Program-made: the position numbers and the translations under genes
Source: UBA5436 sp050951845
GTDB taxonomy: Bacteria; Bacillota; Clostridia; Saccharofermentanales; DTU023
Reading direction: 5' to 3'
DNA: 64,000 nt
NCBI GenBank assembly: GCA_050951845.1
Contig: JBMNJV010000001.1
Coordinates: 1-64,000, forward strand
Notes under the pieces: model-generated
Seen by the model: only the letters and a program-made list of their open reading frames with translations
Database searches by the model: none
Told to the model about the DNA's origin: nothing
Shown: positions 49,827 to 59,040 of the stretch, piece by piece
Layout: each line of letters begins with the position of its first letter
How positions within the stretch are numbered: the first letter of the stretch is position 1

Positions 49827-51050
49827 ATGAAATCAAGAATACTTACAATTTTTATGGCAATCATTCTTATAATCAGCCTTGTGGCTTGCCAAACCAAAGA
49901 AAAGTTGTCTGAAGCAGAAAACTCAACCGAATCAAACAATTCCGGTGAATCTGCGGAATCAAAAGATTCTGCTGAAGCAAGTGAATCCATCGAGCCGGAA
50001 GAATCCGATCAAGCAAGTAAATCCTCAGAGCCGGAACAATCCGATCAAGCAAGTGAATTCACAGAACCGGAAGAATCCGATCAAACAAGTGAATCCACAG
50101 AGTTAAACGAAGCTCTTAAAATTGATTCGGAAATTCCCGCTCTTGCTGAACCGGCTGCATTAGTTGCAATGAAAGGTCCCACTGCAATGGGACTCGCTCA
50201 ATATACATGGGAAAAAATAACGGGCAATACTGAAAACACCGATCCAAATCTCATTTATGAAATTATGACAATGCCGGATCAGGTTGCTACCGGATTAATC
50301 AAAGGCGATATTGATCTTGCCTGCATCCCGGCAAATCTTGCCGCATCAGTCTTTAATAAAAGCGAAGGTAAGATTCAAGTCGCTGCGATCAATGTACTGA
50401 ATGTTTTACACTTCGCAACAAATAATGTTGAGCTAAATTCGCTTGAAGATCTTAAAGGAAAATCAGTTTATGCAACCGGCAAAGGTTCTACACCGGAAGT
50501 TATTTTGAATAATCTGCTGACAAAAGCCGGTCTGCAAATAGGCACAGACATCGCTATTAATTACTTGCCGGAAGCAACCGAAGTCGCTGCCAAACTCCAA
50601 GCCGAAGAGGGTGCTGTAGCTTTATTGCAAGAACCTTTTCTCAGTTCGGTAACCATGAAAAATACACAAATTAAAACTCAGCTTAATCTTGAGCAACTGT
50701 GGCAAGAATATTTCGGTAAAAACTCCAAAATTGTAACCGGCGTTTTGGTTGCCCGTAAAGAGTTTATTGAACAAAATTCGCTTTGGTTCAAGCAGTTCCT
50801 GACAGATTATCAGGCATCTGCCGAGTGGGTAAATCAAAATCCGGCTGAAGCGGGTAAAATCATTGAAGAGCAAGGAATTATCGGTGCCGCAATTGCTGAG
50901 CATGCCATTCCGAATATCGGGATTTCACTTATTACAGACCAAGAACTTCAAGATACATTGGCACCATATTTAGAAATTCTTGCAACAAATAATCCTGAAT
51001 TGATCGGCGGGAAAATACCCTCAGATGACTTTTATTATCAAAGTAATTAA
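49827..51050 (+). CDS. ABC substrate-binding lipoprotein (NMT1/SsuA-like)
   Basis: Binding protein for the fused ABC importer encoded downstream. The 407 residues start with a lipoprotein signal (lipobox LVAC, Cys21) and a repetitive linker (about 25-95) with three EPEESDQAS-type units. The binding domain begins ALAEPAALVAMKGPTAMGLA and shows the NMT1/SsuA pattern, including KGDIDLACIPANLAASV and LEDLKGKSVYATGKGSTPEV. Ligands of the family include sulfonates, nitrate and thiamine precursors; none can be chosen here. It is 145 nt upstream of the permease-ATPase gene. Confidence 0.85.
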   Translation: MKSRILTIFMAIILIISLVACQTKEKLSEAENSTESNNSGESAESKDSAEASESIEPEESDQASKSSEPEQSDQASEFTEPEESDQTSESTELNEALKIDSEIPALAEPAALVAMKGPTAMGLAQYTWEKITGNTENTDPNLIYEIMTMPDQVATGLIKGDIDLACIPANLAASVFNKSEGKIQVAAINVLNVLHFATNNVELNSLEDLKGKSVYATGKGSTPEVILNNLLTKAGLQIGTDIAINYLPEATEVAAKLQAEEGAVALLQEPFLSSVTMKNTQIKTQLNLEQLWQEYFGKNSKIVTGVLVARKEFIEQNSLWFKQFLTDYQASAEWVNQNPAEAGKIIEEQGIIGAAIAEHAIPNIGISLITDQELQDTLAPYLEILATNNPELIGGKIPSDDFYYQSN

Positions 51051-51195
51051 AATACGATATGATGATATATTATCAAGCGGCAAACTGTAGTTTATTAAAA
51101 ATGTTTAATTTGAATTATATTAACCGGTCAATAATAAACAGCTAAAATCAGCGATATCTGCGATATCAGTGATATTTATATGAGAAATTAACAAT

Positions 51196-52653
51196 ATGAA
51201 ACAACCTCAATACAAACCTGTAGTGAAGCGAGCCGGAAAATTTCCGGCTTTGCTTGGGGTTGTTTTTTTCTTATTCTTATGGCATTTTTTATCATCAATA
51301 GTCAATAACCAAATTCTCTTACCCGGTCCGCTCGCAACGCTGCAAGCCTTAAATAAATTGATTTTCGAAAAATCTTTTCACCTGGGCATTCTCGGATCTT
51401 TGATTTCAATTATCGGAGGTTTTTTGATCGGTTTAATTCTCGGCATTTTATTGGGACACCTGGCATTTTTTGTAAATCGCTTTGAAGTATTAATCAATCC
51501 GCTTGTCTACGTCTTGAAAAGTTCACCTCTGGCAGCCATAACAATCATTTTGATGATTTGGCTCAAAACTTCTGTTTTGCCTTTTGTTCTGATTTTAATC
51601 GCAATCATCCCGCCAATTTACTATTCTACAAAATCAGGCCTGGGCGGAGCAGCAGAGAATCTGCTGGAAATGGCTTTTATCTTTCGCTTTAAAAAGCGTC
51701 ACACCTACCGCACCATTTTCTTACCGGCACTGATCAAGGAAATTCTGCCTTCACTTGATTACACTTCCGGCTTAGTTTGGAAAGCAGGAATTACCGGCGA
51801 AATCATGGCACAACCGTTTTCGCGCATCGGCACAAATTTGTATAATGCAAAAATTCAACTTGAGAGCGCACAAGTTATGGCACACTTAACCGTTATTCTC
51901 ATTCTCTCATTGCTGATGAATTATTTAGTCAAAACTATCATTCGTCTTTTCAATAATAAGAATCTGTTGCCGGCAGTTGAGGATGCAAAACAACATTTAC
52001 AGGACAATGTTTTTTCGAAAATTGAAAATCCGGACAAATCATATGAGCAACAAAAGGATATTCCCGGTATTATATCGATTAAAAATCTGAACAAATCTTA
52101 TAAACAACAAAATGTATTCAGCGATTTAAATTGTGAAATTCCAAAAGGTTTATCTACTGCAATCATAGGACCTTCCGGACAAGGCAAAACAACATTATTC
52201 CGGATTCTGACCGGTCTTGAACAACAAGATTCCGGTACAATTGATTTTAGTTTACACCCCGTTTTTTCTTATGCTTTCCAAGACATAAGATTATTAGAAA
52301 ATTTAACTCTCTCAGAAAATCTTTTGTTAGCATCAGGTTATACCAAAAACTGTTCCGAAGCCAAAATGCTGCTCAACTATTGGGAACCGATTATGATGGA
52401 GTTTGGTTTACCCCTTTCAAAGAAAATTCATACTTTTTCCGGAGGTATGAAACAAAAATCCTCTCTAATTCGAGCTTTAGCTGTAAACTCCAATATTATA
52501 ATTCTTGATGAAGTATTTCGTGAAATGGATTATGAATCGGAAAAACTGTGTTTAAATTTGCTTGCCAAAGAAAAAGGCAACCGGACAGTTTTACTTGCCA
52601 CTCATCGCCAAGATTTGATCAATATTTTAGCAGATTACATCATTCAAATCTGA
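51196..52653 (+). CDS. ABC importer with permease and ATPase fused in one chain (SsuC-SsuB type)
   Basis: A 485-residue protein. Residues about 15-250 are a six-helix permease of the SsuC/TauC class; the coupling loop is ENLLEMAFIFRFKKRH followed by TIFLPALIKEILPS. A linker of about 40 residues leads to an ATPase (about 290-485): Walker A GPSGQGKTTL, Q-loop YAFQDIRLLE, signature FSGGMKQKSSLIRAL, Walker B NIIILDEVFREMD and switch LATHRQDL. These two subunits are normally separate proteins in this family. The ATPase is short for its class. The gene end is duplicated 70 bp downstream. Confidence 0.88.
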   Translation: MKQPQYKPVVKRAGKFPALLGVVFFLFLWHFLSSIVNNQILLPGPLATLQALNKLIFEKSFHLGILGSLISIIGGFLIGLILGILLGHLAFFVNRFEVLINPLVYVLKSSPLAAITIILMIWLKTSVLPFVLILIAIIPPIYYSTKSGLGGAAENLLEMAFIFRFKKRHTYRTIFLPALIKEILPSLDYTSGLVWKAGITGEIMAQPFSRIGTNLYNAKIQLESAQVMAHLTVILILSLLMNYLVKTIIRLFNNKNLLPAVEDAKQHLQDNVFSKIENPDKSYEQQKDIPGIISIKNLNKSYKQQNVFSDLNCEIPKGLSTAIIGPSGQGKTTLFRILTGLEQQDSGTIDFSLHPVFSYAFQDIRLLENLTLSENLLLASGYTKNCSEAKMLLNYWEPIMMEFGLPLSKKIHTFSGGMKQKSSLIRALAVNSNIIILDEVFREMDYESEKLCLNLLAKEKGNRTVLLATHRQDLINILADYIIQI

Positions 52654-52730
52654 TTCTTTGATTACCGATTGCCGGAAAATCAGTCTTACTAAATCCATAT
52701 GAGATTACATCATTCAAATCTGATTCTTTG
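52632..52730. repeat. 29-bp duplication of the fused ABC gene end
   Basis: AGATTACATCATTCAAATCT and the next 9 bases occur at 52632-52660, across the stop codon, and exactly again at 52702-52730. Confidence 0.92.
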
Positions 52731-52838
52731 CTTGGCGGAGCAATAAAATTCAGGGTTTTCAATCAGAGTTATAATTTGGGCTTAAAATCTCGTGCTCTGC
52801 AAATTTCAAAATGGACAACTGAGGTTTCTTATAGAATC

Positions 52839-53117
52839 TGCACACTTTTTAAGGTTGGACCGCTAAATACCTGAATAAGCTTAAAAAGTGTGCATGTCTA
52901 ACTCGGTAAAGCCGGGTTTTTAAAAGAATTTGCACACTATTTAAACTTGTACAGTAAAAAATCCGAATAAACTTAAAAAGTGTGCACGTCTAACTCGGAA
53001 AAGCCGGGTTTTCACAAGAATTTGCACACTATTTAAATTTGTACAGTAAAAAATCCGAATAAACTTAAAAAGTGTGCATGTCCAAGTTAAGTCCAACCTA
53101 AGAAAGCCGGGTTTATT
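52839..53117. repeat. Array of three 92-bp palindromic repeats
   Basis: Units start TGCACACT at 52839, 52931 and 53023 and carry the complementary AGTGTGCA at 52887-52894, 52979-52986 and 53071-53078. In unit 1 the arms TGCACACTTTTTAA and TTAAAAAGTGTGCA are almost fully complementary. Each unit then has AACTCGG.AAAGCCGGGTTTT, a small hairpin with Ts. The array lies between the convergent fused ABC gene and the NADH oxidase gene and may terminate both. Confidence 0.88.
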
Positions 53118-53132
53118 GGATAGCCGGACATT

Positions 53133-54479
53133 TTATTCGGCTGAAAGAGCCGCCATCGTAATGTAATTATAGGGCTTATTAAAGTGCGGCATAAAGAAGA
53201 TGTCCAATAATCCGATGCGTTCGATCGTAACACGTTCTTGGATTGCTAAAGAGAACATGTTGATGACGCCGGACATATCGTAATCGGAAATCAGTTGAGC
53301 TCCGATTATTTCATGATTATCTGCACGATACACTATTCTGATTTTGACTTTTTCATTCGGACCTGCTTCAGTCATGAATTCAGGTTTCTGCCAATCTTTA
53401 AAATTCGTGACTTTAGCTTTGATGCCTTTAGATTCCGCACCTTCCAGAGTCAAACCGGTCGAAACCATTTTCAATCCGTAAAGACTCAGAGCCGAAGAAC
53501 CTTGTACGCCGATTGACTCTATATCGACACCTGCCACATTCAGACCGGCAACAATCCCTGATCGGACAGCATTGGTTGCCAGGGCAATATAATTAGTATC
53601 CTGAATTGAATTATCGTAGACAGTAGCACAGTCACCGATAGCATATACATCTTTTTCCGATGTTTCTTGCTTTTTATCAACTAAAAAAGCTCCGTTTTTG
53701 AATAATTTAAGCCTGTCTCCCCCAAGCTGGTTATTAGGACGAAAACCGATACAAAGCATTACTAAATCAACATCATAGCTGTTTTTATCAGTTACAATCT
53801 TTTCAACGCGATCTGATCCCTCAAAAGCGGTCACTCTTTCGCCTAAAGCCAATTTAATTCCGTTTTCTTGAAGACGTTTTTCCATTATATCGGTAAAATC
53901 CCGATCAAAATGAGTACTCAAGATCCGATCCACAACATCGATCAAAACAACTTCTTTGCCCACGCGACGATACGCTTCGGCAAGTTCGGCACCGATATAT
54001 CCCGCACCGACAACCCCTACTTTTTGTATGCTCGGATCATTTTTTATCTGCTCGACAGCCAGTTCCGCATCCTGATAAAGTTTTGCCTTTTGAATATACT
54101 TGAGATTTATGCCGGGAATATTCGGTCTGATCGGAGAAGAACCGGTTGCCAGAATCAAGTCATCGTACGGGACTTCACCTGTTTTGCCCGAAACATCACG
54201 ATAATGAACAATTTTATTGTCATAATCAATTTGTGTTACTTCGGTTTCCATATTAACAGTTGCGCCCAAAGCTTCAAGCTCCTCCTTATCGGAATAGAAA
54301 AGACCGTCGCCGGTACTGATTTGTCCGCCGATCCAAATTGCCATACCGCAACCGAGAAAACTGATATTTGAATTACTGTCGAATATGGTCAGTTCAATAT
54401 CTTTTTTTGCACCTAAGATTTGTTTTGCCGCAGATGTACCGGCATGATTAGCTCCTACAAGGACAACTTTTTTTGTCAT
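53133..54479 (-). CDS. NADH oxidase / CoA-disulfide-reductase-family flavoprotein
   Basis: A 448-residue FAD enzyme, likely water-forming NADH oxidase protecting an anaerobe from oxygen; CoA-disulfide reductase is the alternative. It starts MTKKVVLVGANHAGTSAAKQ (FAD loop). The redox-active Cys lies in SFLGCGMAIWIGG (about Cys42). The NAD site is VGVVGAGYIGAELAEAYRR and the second FAD motif is VYAIGDCATVYD. The C-terminal dimer domain ends PYNYITMAALSAE. The start at 54479 is set by GGAGG with a 5-nt spacer; an upstream in-frame ATG is ignored. Confidence 0.92.
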   Translation of the reverse strand: MTKKVVLVGANHAGTSAAKQILGAKKDIELTIFDSNSNISFLGCGMAIWIGGQISTGDGLFYSDKEELEALGATVNMETEVTQIDYDNKIVHYRDVSGKTGEVPYDDLILATGSSPIRPNIPGINLKYIQKAKLYQDAELAVEQIKNDPSIQKVGVVGAGYIGAELAEAYRRVGKEVVLIDVVDRILSTHFDRDFTDIMEKRLQENGIKLALGERVTAFEGSDRVEKIVTDKNSYDVDLVMLCIGFRPNNQLGGDRLKLFKNGAFLVDKKQETSEKDVYAIGDCATVYDNSIQDTNYIALATNAVRSGIVAGLNVAGVDIESIGVQGSSALSLYGLKMVSTGLTLEGAESKGIKAKVTNFKDWQKPEFMTEAGPNEKVKIRIVYRADNHEIIGAQLISDYDMSGVINMFSLAIQERVTIERIGLLDIFFMPHFNKPYNYITMAALSAE

Positions 54480-54897
54480 GATATCCTCCATCACCTTGCT
54501 TGCCAGAAAAATTCTGAACTTATTGATCTTCCGGAATTATTCAAATAATTCAAGAATATCAATGGATTTTTACTTAATTTGAATTATGAACGTTAATTCT
54601 AAAATAAAATGAAATATAATCTGTTATTGAGTTTCAGTTTATTTTACAACTCGTTCCCGATTCAGTTTAGCATTTGACAAATTATAGATGATGTATGATT
54701 TGTTACGCTTTGGCAACGTTTACGAAAAAGACTGAAAAATGTTGTTTCAAGGAATTTCTGATATTTGCAGAGCATGCTTTTCAGCACAGATTTATCCGGA
54801 AACTATATCTGATGTGTCATTAATATACGATAGGTGGTAAACAGAATGGTGAGGTTACCTTTTTCCCGGGCGAACAATTTTATACATTGTTTTTCCG
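54480..54897. other. Intergenic region upstream of the NADH oxidase gene
   Basis: About 418 bp with no convincing gene; AT-rich near the oxidase, more mixed near the acetyltransferase stop. No clear hairpin terminator was recognised. Confidence 0.4.
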
Positions 54898-55464
54898 CTA
54901 AAGGCTCTCTCCGGACCATTCTTCTTTGTGAAGAATATTAAGAATTGTATTTTCTATTTTGCCATCTCCGGTTACAGTTTTCGTGCTTGAATATTCTTGA
55001 AAGCCACATTTTTCCTGAACACGTTTAGACTGAATATTCCATTCAAAAAATCCACAGATAATAAAATCCAAATCTGATTCCTCAAAAAGATAACGGATTA
55101 CTTCTCTGACCGCTTCAACCATAAAACCCTTGCCCCAATAGTCTTTGGATAAAACGAAACCTAGTTCGCAACCTCTTTTATCAGATAATTCAGACAAAAG
55201 ATATTCATTATAATTTTCAATGCCGATTGAACCGATAACCTTGTTCCTATATTCAACGGCAAATGTTTTCTTTTTCCGAATAAAGATGTTTAAAATTTCA
55301 GCGGATTCATTTTTATCTTTATGAGGTGTCCAACCTGCCATTTGACCTACACCATCTACGGAAGCATATTCATACAAATCGTCTAAATCCGATTCGCGCC
55401 AAGTTCGCAGCAATAATCTTTCAGTCCGAAGTTCAACTTTACTAAGATCAATATCTATATTCAT
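54898..55464 (-). CDS. GNAT acetyltransferase, RimJ/RimL-like
   Basis: A 188-residue N-acetyltransferase. Typical RimL-type opening RTERLLLRTWRESDLDDLYE, the acetyl-CoA site RGCELGFVLSKDYWGKGFMVEAV (in parts: CELGFVLSKDYWGKGF), and the C-terminal KRVQEKCGFQEYSS. Targets of this family include ribosomal protein N-termini and small amines. It is a single leftward gene, divergent from the M20 gene. Confidence 0.88.
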   Translation of the reverse strand: MNIDIDLSKVELRTERLLLRTWRESDLDDLYEYASVDGVGQMAGWTPHKDKNESAEILNIFIRKKKTFAVEYRNKVIGSIGIENYNEYLLSELSDKRGCELGFVLSKDYWGKGFMVEAVREVIRYLFEESDLDFIICGFFEWNIQSKRVQEKCGFQEYSSTKTVTGDGKIENTILNILHKEEWSGESL

Positions 55465-55591
55465 AATTTCTCTATCAGCTCATTCACCGGATTTCTCTGT
55501 CTGCTCAATTACCGGTTGAATTAAAAATCAATTTCAGTTTAAGTCTAAGTTAACACATATTTCTACTTATATCTCTGACCCACGTTTTGGT

Positions 55592-55621
55592 TTGTTCTGG
55601 TATTATTGATTATAGTATAAA
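55592..55621 (+). promoter_or_regulatory. Probable promoter of the M20 amidohydrolase gene
   Basis: TTGTTC (55592-55597), 18-bp spacer, TATAAA (55616-55621), 45 bp before the chosen start. Sequence match only. Confidence 0.4.
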
Positions 55622-55665
55622 TAAAGTCATCGCGAGTATAAATCAATTTGTGGAGAATAATGATC

Positions 55666-56931
55666 ATGAACGTGTTAAAACTATTACTGGAAAAAATTGA
55701 TTATAAGAAAGAACGCATGATACAAATCAGACGGTATTTACATCAGTATCCTGAAGTTTCTTTTCAAGAAGAAAAAACTGCAAAATTTATTGAAGAATTT
55801 TATAAAGATGTTCCGGTTGATAAACTTGAAACAAATTTCGGCGGACAACGCGGAATTATTGTTACAATTAAAGGAACAAAAAATTCCGAACAGAAACACT
55901 CAAGCGATCATAATCATAATAAAGGTAAAACGATTCTTTTGCGGTCAGATTTTGACGCGTTACCCGTAACAGAGCAAACCGGTCTGTCATATTCTTCCAA
56001 AAACCCGGGCTGTATGCATGCTTGCGGTCACGATGCTCATACTGCATATATGTTGATCCTTGCAGAATCCTTAGCGGAGATCAAAGATTTATTAAGCGGT
56101 GAAATCCGGATTTTGCATCAACCGGCTGAAGAAACTCCGCCGGGCGGTGCACTGGCCATGATCAATGCCGGTTGTCTGGAGGGTGTCGATTTAGTCTTCG
56201 GAATTCATTTGCGCGCCGACATTAAAACCGGACATATTATATGTCATCCGGACAGTACACAATCCGGTCAATCAATGTTCAAACTTGTTATCCAAGGCAG
56301 AGGAGGCCATGGAGCATCACCTCATCTTTCAAATGACCCGATTGTCGCAGGTGCCGGTTTTGTAACAAACTTACAAACAATTGTCAGTCGCAGAGTTAAT
56401 CCTTTTGATATGGCAGTGATTACAGTCGGTTCGTTTGACGGTGCCGGTCAATTTAATATAATCAAAGATTCGGTTACGTTAGATGGTGATGTGCGAACCA
56501 TGAATGAAGAAACCCGAATTTTGATTGAACAGGAATTCCGCCGATTAGTAGCAGGGTTGGAAGAAACATTCAATGTCAAAACACAACTGGATTATACAAA
56601 CAACTATCCGGTGCTCAAGAATGACCCGGAGATCACTCTTCAGGTAAAAGAAATATGCGAAAGAGCTTCCGGCTTAAGTGTCAATCCGGCAAATCAGGAA
56701 GAAATTCTGATCCCCGAAATTACAAAAGTTGAAACCGGCATCCCCTGGTCTGCTTCAGAAGATTTTGCCCGTTATTTACAGCAAAGACCGGGTTGTTATT
56801 TTTATGTAGGAGCAATGCCGGAAGACGGAATTTGGCATCCGCATCACAGCTCAAGATTCCAAATAGATGAACGAAGTATGACTATTTCAGCAAAATCGAT
56901 GGCAGCTATCGTCTGTGAATTTTGCGGTTAA
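55666..56931 (+). CDS. M20-family amidohydrolase (N-acyl-amino-acid/hippurate hydrolase type)
   Basis: A 421-residue zinc or manganese hydrolase that removes acyl groups from amino acids. Start 55666 (MNVLKLLLEKIDYKKERM) is favoured by GGAGA 9 nt upstream; ATG 55660 is possible. Metal and catalytic motifs: MHACGHDAHTAYML and HQPAEETPPGGALAMI with the catalytic Glu pair; RGGHGASPHLSNDP in the dimer domain; PHHSSRFQIDE at the C-terminus. An insertion rich in His/Lys (QKHSSDHNHNKGKT) follows the first domain strand. The gene end is duplicated downstream. Confidence 0.9.
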   Translation: MNVLKLLLEKIDYKKERMIQIRRYLHQYPEVSFQEEKTAKFIEEFYKDVPVDKLETNFGGQRGIIVTIKGTKNSEQKHSSDHNHNKGKTILLRSDFDALPVTEQTGLSYSSKNPGCMHACGHDAHTAYMLILAESLAEIKDLLSGEIRILHQPAEETPPGGALAMINAGCLEGVDLVFGIHLRADIKTGHIICHPDSTQSGQSMFKLVIQGRGGHGASPHLSNDPIVAGAGFVTNLQTIVSRRVNPFDMAVITVGSFDGAGQFNIIKDSVTLDGDVRTMNEETRILIEQEFRRLVAGLEETFNVKTQLDYTNNYPVLKNDPEITLQVKEICERASGLSVNPANQEEILIPEITKVETGIPWSASEDFARYLQQRPGCYFYVGAMPEDGIWHPHHSSRFQIDERSMTISAKSMAAIVCEFCG

Positions 56932-56976
56932 TTTTCGGTTAATTTGCTGTGAATTTTGCGGTTAATTTTCGGTTAA
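56913..56976. repeat. 30-bp tandem duplication of the M20 gene end
   Basis: CTGTGAATTTTGCGGTTAAT and the next 10 bases occur at 56913-56942, spanning the stop codon, and again at 56947-56976; period 34 bp. Confidence 0.93.
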
Positions 56977-57048
56977 AGTATTTATAAAAAATATCACAAT
57001 AATAAGTTTTTAAGAATCCGCATAATTTTAAAACTTCAAATTGAATAT

Positions 57049-57978
57049 TTAGCAATTTGACGTTTTTTGTAAGATAAAAAGCTTTCTTTCAGGAAAATCC
57101 AGAGTTTTAATACAAGAAAAATCCTTGCAGAAGATTGGTTCGAGATGTTCAAGATCATGATAATACTCAATGATTTGATCCGTAAAACGTAAATATTGAT
57201 CGCTGTTTGCAGCTCTTTCAAAGAAAGTCAGATACGAGAGAGCCATTTGTTCCTCTGCCAACCATTCATTTTCCCAAACCATTGATACCGCAGGATTTTG
57301 CTCACTGAAGGACTCGTCAACAACAGACTCGGCCGAAGTGATAAAATCATCGACAGCAATATTCTTCTTAGAATCGATCTGTTCGATCTGTTCGATCCGT
57401 TCGGCGGACTTGATGTTGTCACAAGAATTTCGGGAATTGTGTGATTCAGCGGCAGCTAAATCAAATTCAACAAAATATGTTTGATTGCTTCGCTCTTCGA
57501 GCAAATATTCAAGTTTTAACAAATCAAAAATAAGCAGACCGCCATTTCTCAGATTTTGATTTGCCATAGAGAAAAAATTTACAAATTGCTCTGCATCCAG
57601 ATGATTCAAAGTATCAGTCAGGGCAAGTAAAACATCTTGTTGGTCCGGAAAAATATAGTGATTCAGATCGGCTTGAACTATTCGGAGATTATCTTGTAAT
57701 GAGGAAGATAATTGAAGTTTTTTCGCTTCGGTAATTCGAATCATCTGCTCTGACAAATCAATTGCCGTAACCGCATAACCTCGTTCTGCTAAAACTAAAG
57801 CAAAAATTCCGGTACCACATCCCAAATCTGCAATTTTAAGTTGTAAGTTTTTTTCATTCAAAAGCTGATATTGAGCTATACTGTCCAGTATTTCTTCCTG
57901 CATAATTCTGATATCGGTATAACTTTGAAATTCATCGTAATATTTTGCGAGGATATGGTAAGGAGAATTGTTATGCAT
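57049..57978 (-). CDS. Class I SAM-dependent methyltransferase
   Basis: A 309-residue methyltransferase. Motif I IADLGCGTGIFALVLAERGY (48-67), motif II AVTAIDLSEQMI, and the motif IV region DVLLALTDTLNHL. A low-complexity insert (about 175-230) with IEQIEQIDSKKN, encoded by 9-bp DNA repeats, and an acidic stretch interrupts the C-terminal half, which then ends with the family block YEHDLEHLEPIFC-like (YYHDLEHLEPIF). The substrate is unknown. It is followed leftward by a short gap to the M20 gene end. Confidence 0.85.
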   Translation of the reverse strand: MHNNSPYHILAKYYDEFQSYTDIRIMQEEILDSIAQYQLLNEKNLQLKIADLGCGTGIFALVLAERGYAVTAIDLSEQMIRITEAKKLQLSSSLQDNLRIVQADLNHYIFPDQQDVLLALTDTLNHLDAEQFVNFFSMANQNLRNGGLLIFDLLKLEYLLEERSNQTYFVEFDLAAAESHNSRNSCDNIKSAERIEQIEQIDSKKNIAVDDFITSAESVVDESFSEQNPAVSMVWENEWLAEEQMALSYLTFFERAANSDQYLRFTDQIIEYYHDLEHLEPIFCKDFSCIKTLDFPERKLFILQKTSNC

Positions 57979-58056
57979 AAACTCTGTTAATCTTTCTGTA
58001 AAAAATTCGGATTATTAAACATCTCGTAAATGCCGGTTTCAAAGTGTATCAGGTTA

Positions 58057-58836
58057 TTATGCTTCGCCAAAAACCCAGCCTGCATCACCATGATAAATCA
58101 TTAAATGTGACATACCGCCGTCAATTACTATATTCTCACCTGTAATAAAAGAGGCTTTTTCCGAACATAAAAACAAAATTGCGTGGACAACATCTTCCGG
58201 CTTGCCGATACGTTTTACCGGATGTTGGTTCAGATCAGCATCAGAATATTTTGATGTTGAAAAAAAATATGTCCGGTTTTCCGACTCATTTATCTTATCA
58301 TTTTTAATCTGAGAAATTGAGGTTTCGCTTGTATCAATCCAGCCGGGAGATACTGAATTGACACGAACTTTGCCGGCAAGACTAACTGCTAAAGCATGAG
58401 TCAAAGCGGCAATTCCGCCTTTGGCCGCCGTATAGCTCTCAGTCTGAGCTTGACTCATGCGATCTCGTGAAGATGAAATGTTGACTATCGCAGCACCCGA
58501 ATTAAAATAAGGGAGAAACAATTTTGTCAAATAAAAAGCGGAAGTAACACCACATCGTAAAGCATAATTGAATTCATCATAACTGCAATCGGCAATACCT
58601 TTCATTAACGGAGGAGCATTGTTAATCAGGTAATCAACCTTGCCATAGTCACTAATTACTTTTTCAGCAAATATTTCCAGTGTTGCCTGATCGCTGATAT
58701 CACCGGTAAAATACGAATTATCTGTTACATCAATGAGACAAACTTCGGCTCCCTCTTGCCTGAACATATCAGCAGCACATTTGCCGATTCCTCTTGCTCC
58801 ACCTGTAATAACAACAACTTTATTTGAAAAATCCAT
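58057..58836 (-). CDS. Short-chain dehydrogenase/reductase
   Basis: A 259-residue NAD(P)-dependent oxidoreductase. Motifs: VITGGARGIGKCAA (9-22), LINNAPPLMK in place of NNAG, catalytic Ser in NISSSRDRM, catalytic YTAAK, and ITGENIVIDGGMSHLM near the C-terminus. The NNAP variant of the usual NNAG is notable but occurs in the superfamily. The substrate is unknown. It is 78 nt upstream of the methyltransferase start on the same strand. Confidence 0.86.
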   Translation of the reverse strand: MDFSNKVVVITGGARGIGKCAADMFRQEGAEVCLIDVTDNSYFTGDISDQATLEIFAEKVISDYGKVDYLINNAPPLMKGIADCSYDEFNYALRCGVTSAFYLTKLFLPYFNSGAAIVNISSSRDRMSQAQTESYTAAKGGIAALTHALAVSLAGKVRVNSVSPGWIDTSETSISQIKNDKINESENRTYFFSTSKYSDADLNQHPVKRIGKPEDVVHAILFLCSEKASFITGENIVIDGGMSHLMIYHGDAGWVFGEA

Positions 58837-59040
58837 AAAAATTAGTCTCCCGGATAAAATTTGTCTTAATTATATAACCTGCCTAAACCCAAGTACAGTT
58901 ATTGTCTTTATGGTTGTGGAGCGATTTGCCGGAATTCTCAGTTGAAATATTAAAATCAGGGTAAATCGAAGGCCAGGCAGTTCCTGATAAAGAATCCGGT
59001 AAACCTAAACTGATAAAGGCAAAATATTATCGTTGCACAG

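Noticed and set aside
51901..52080. Frameshift joining a separate permease and ATPase
   Set aside because: The frame is continuous through a plausible linker, with no internal ribosome site and start that would favour two genes.
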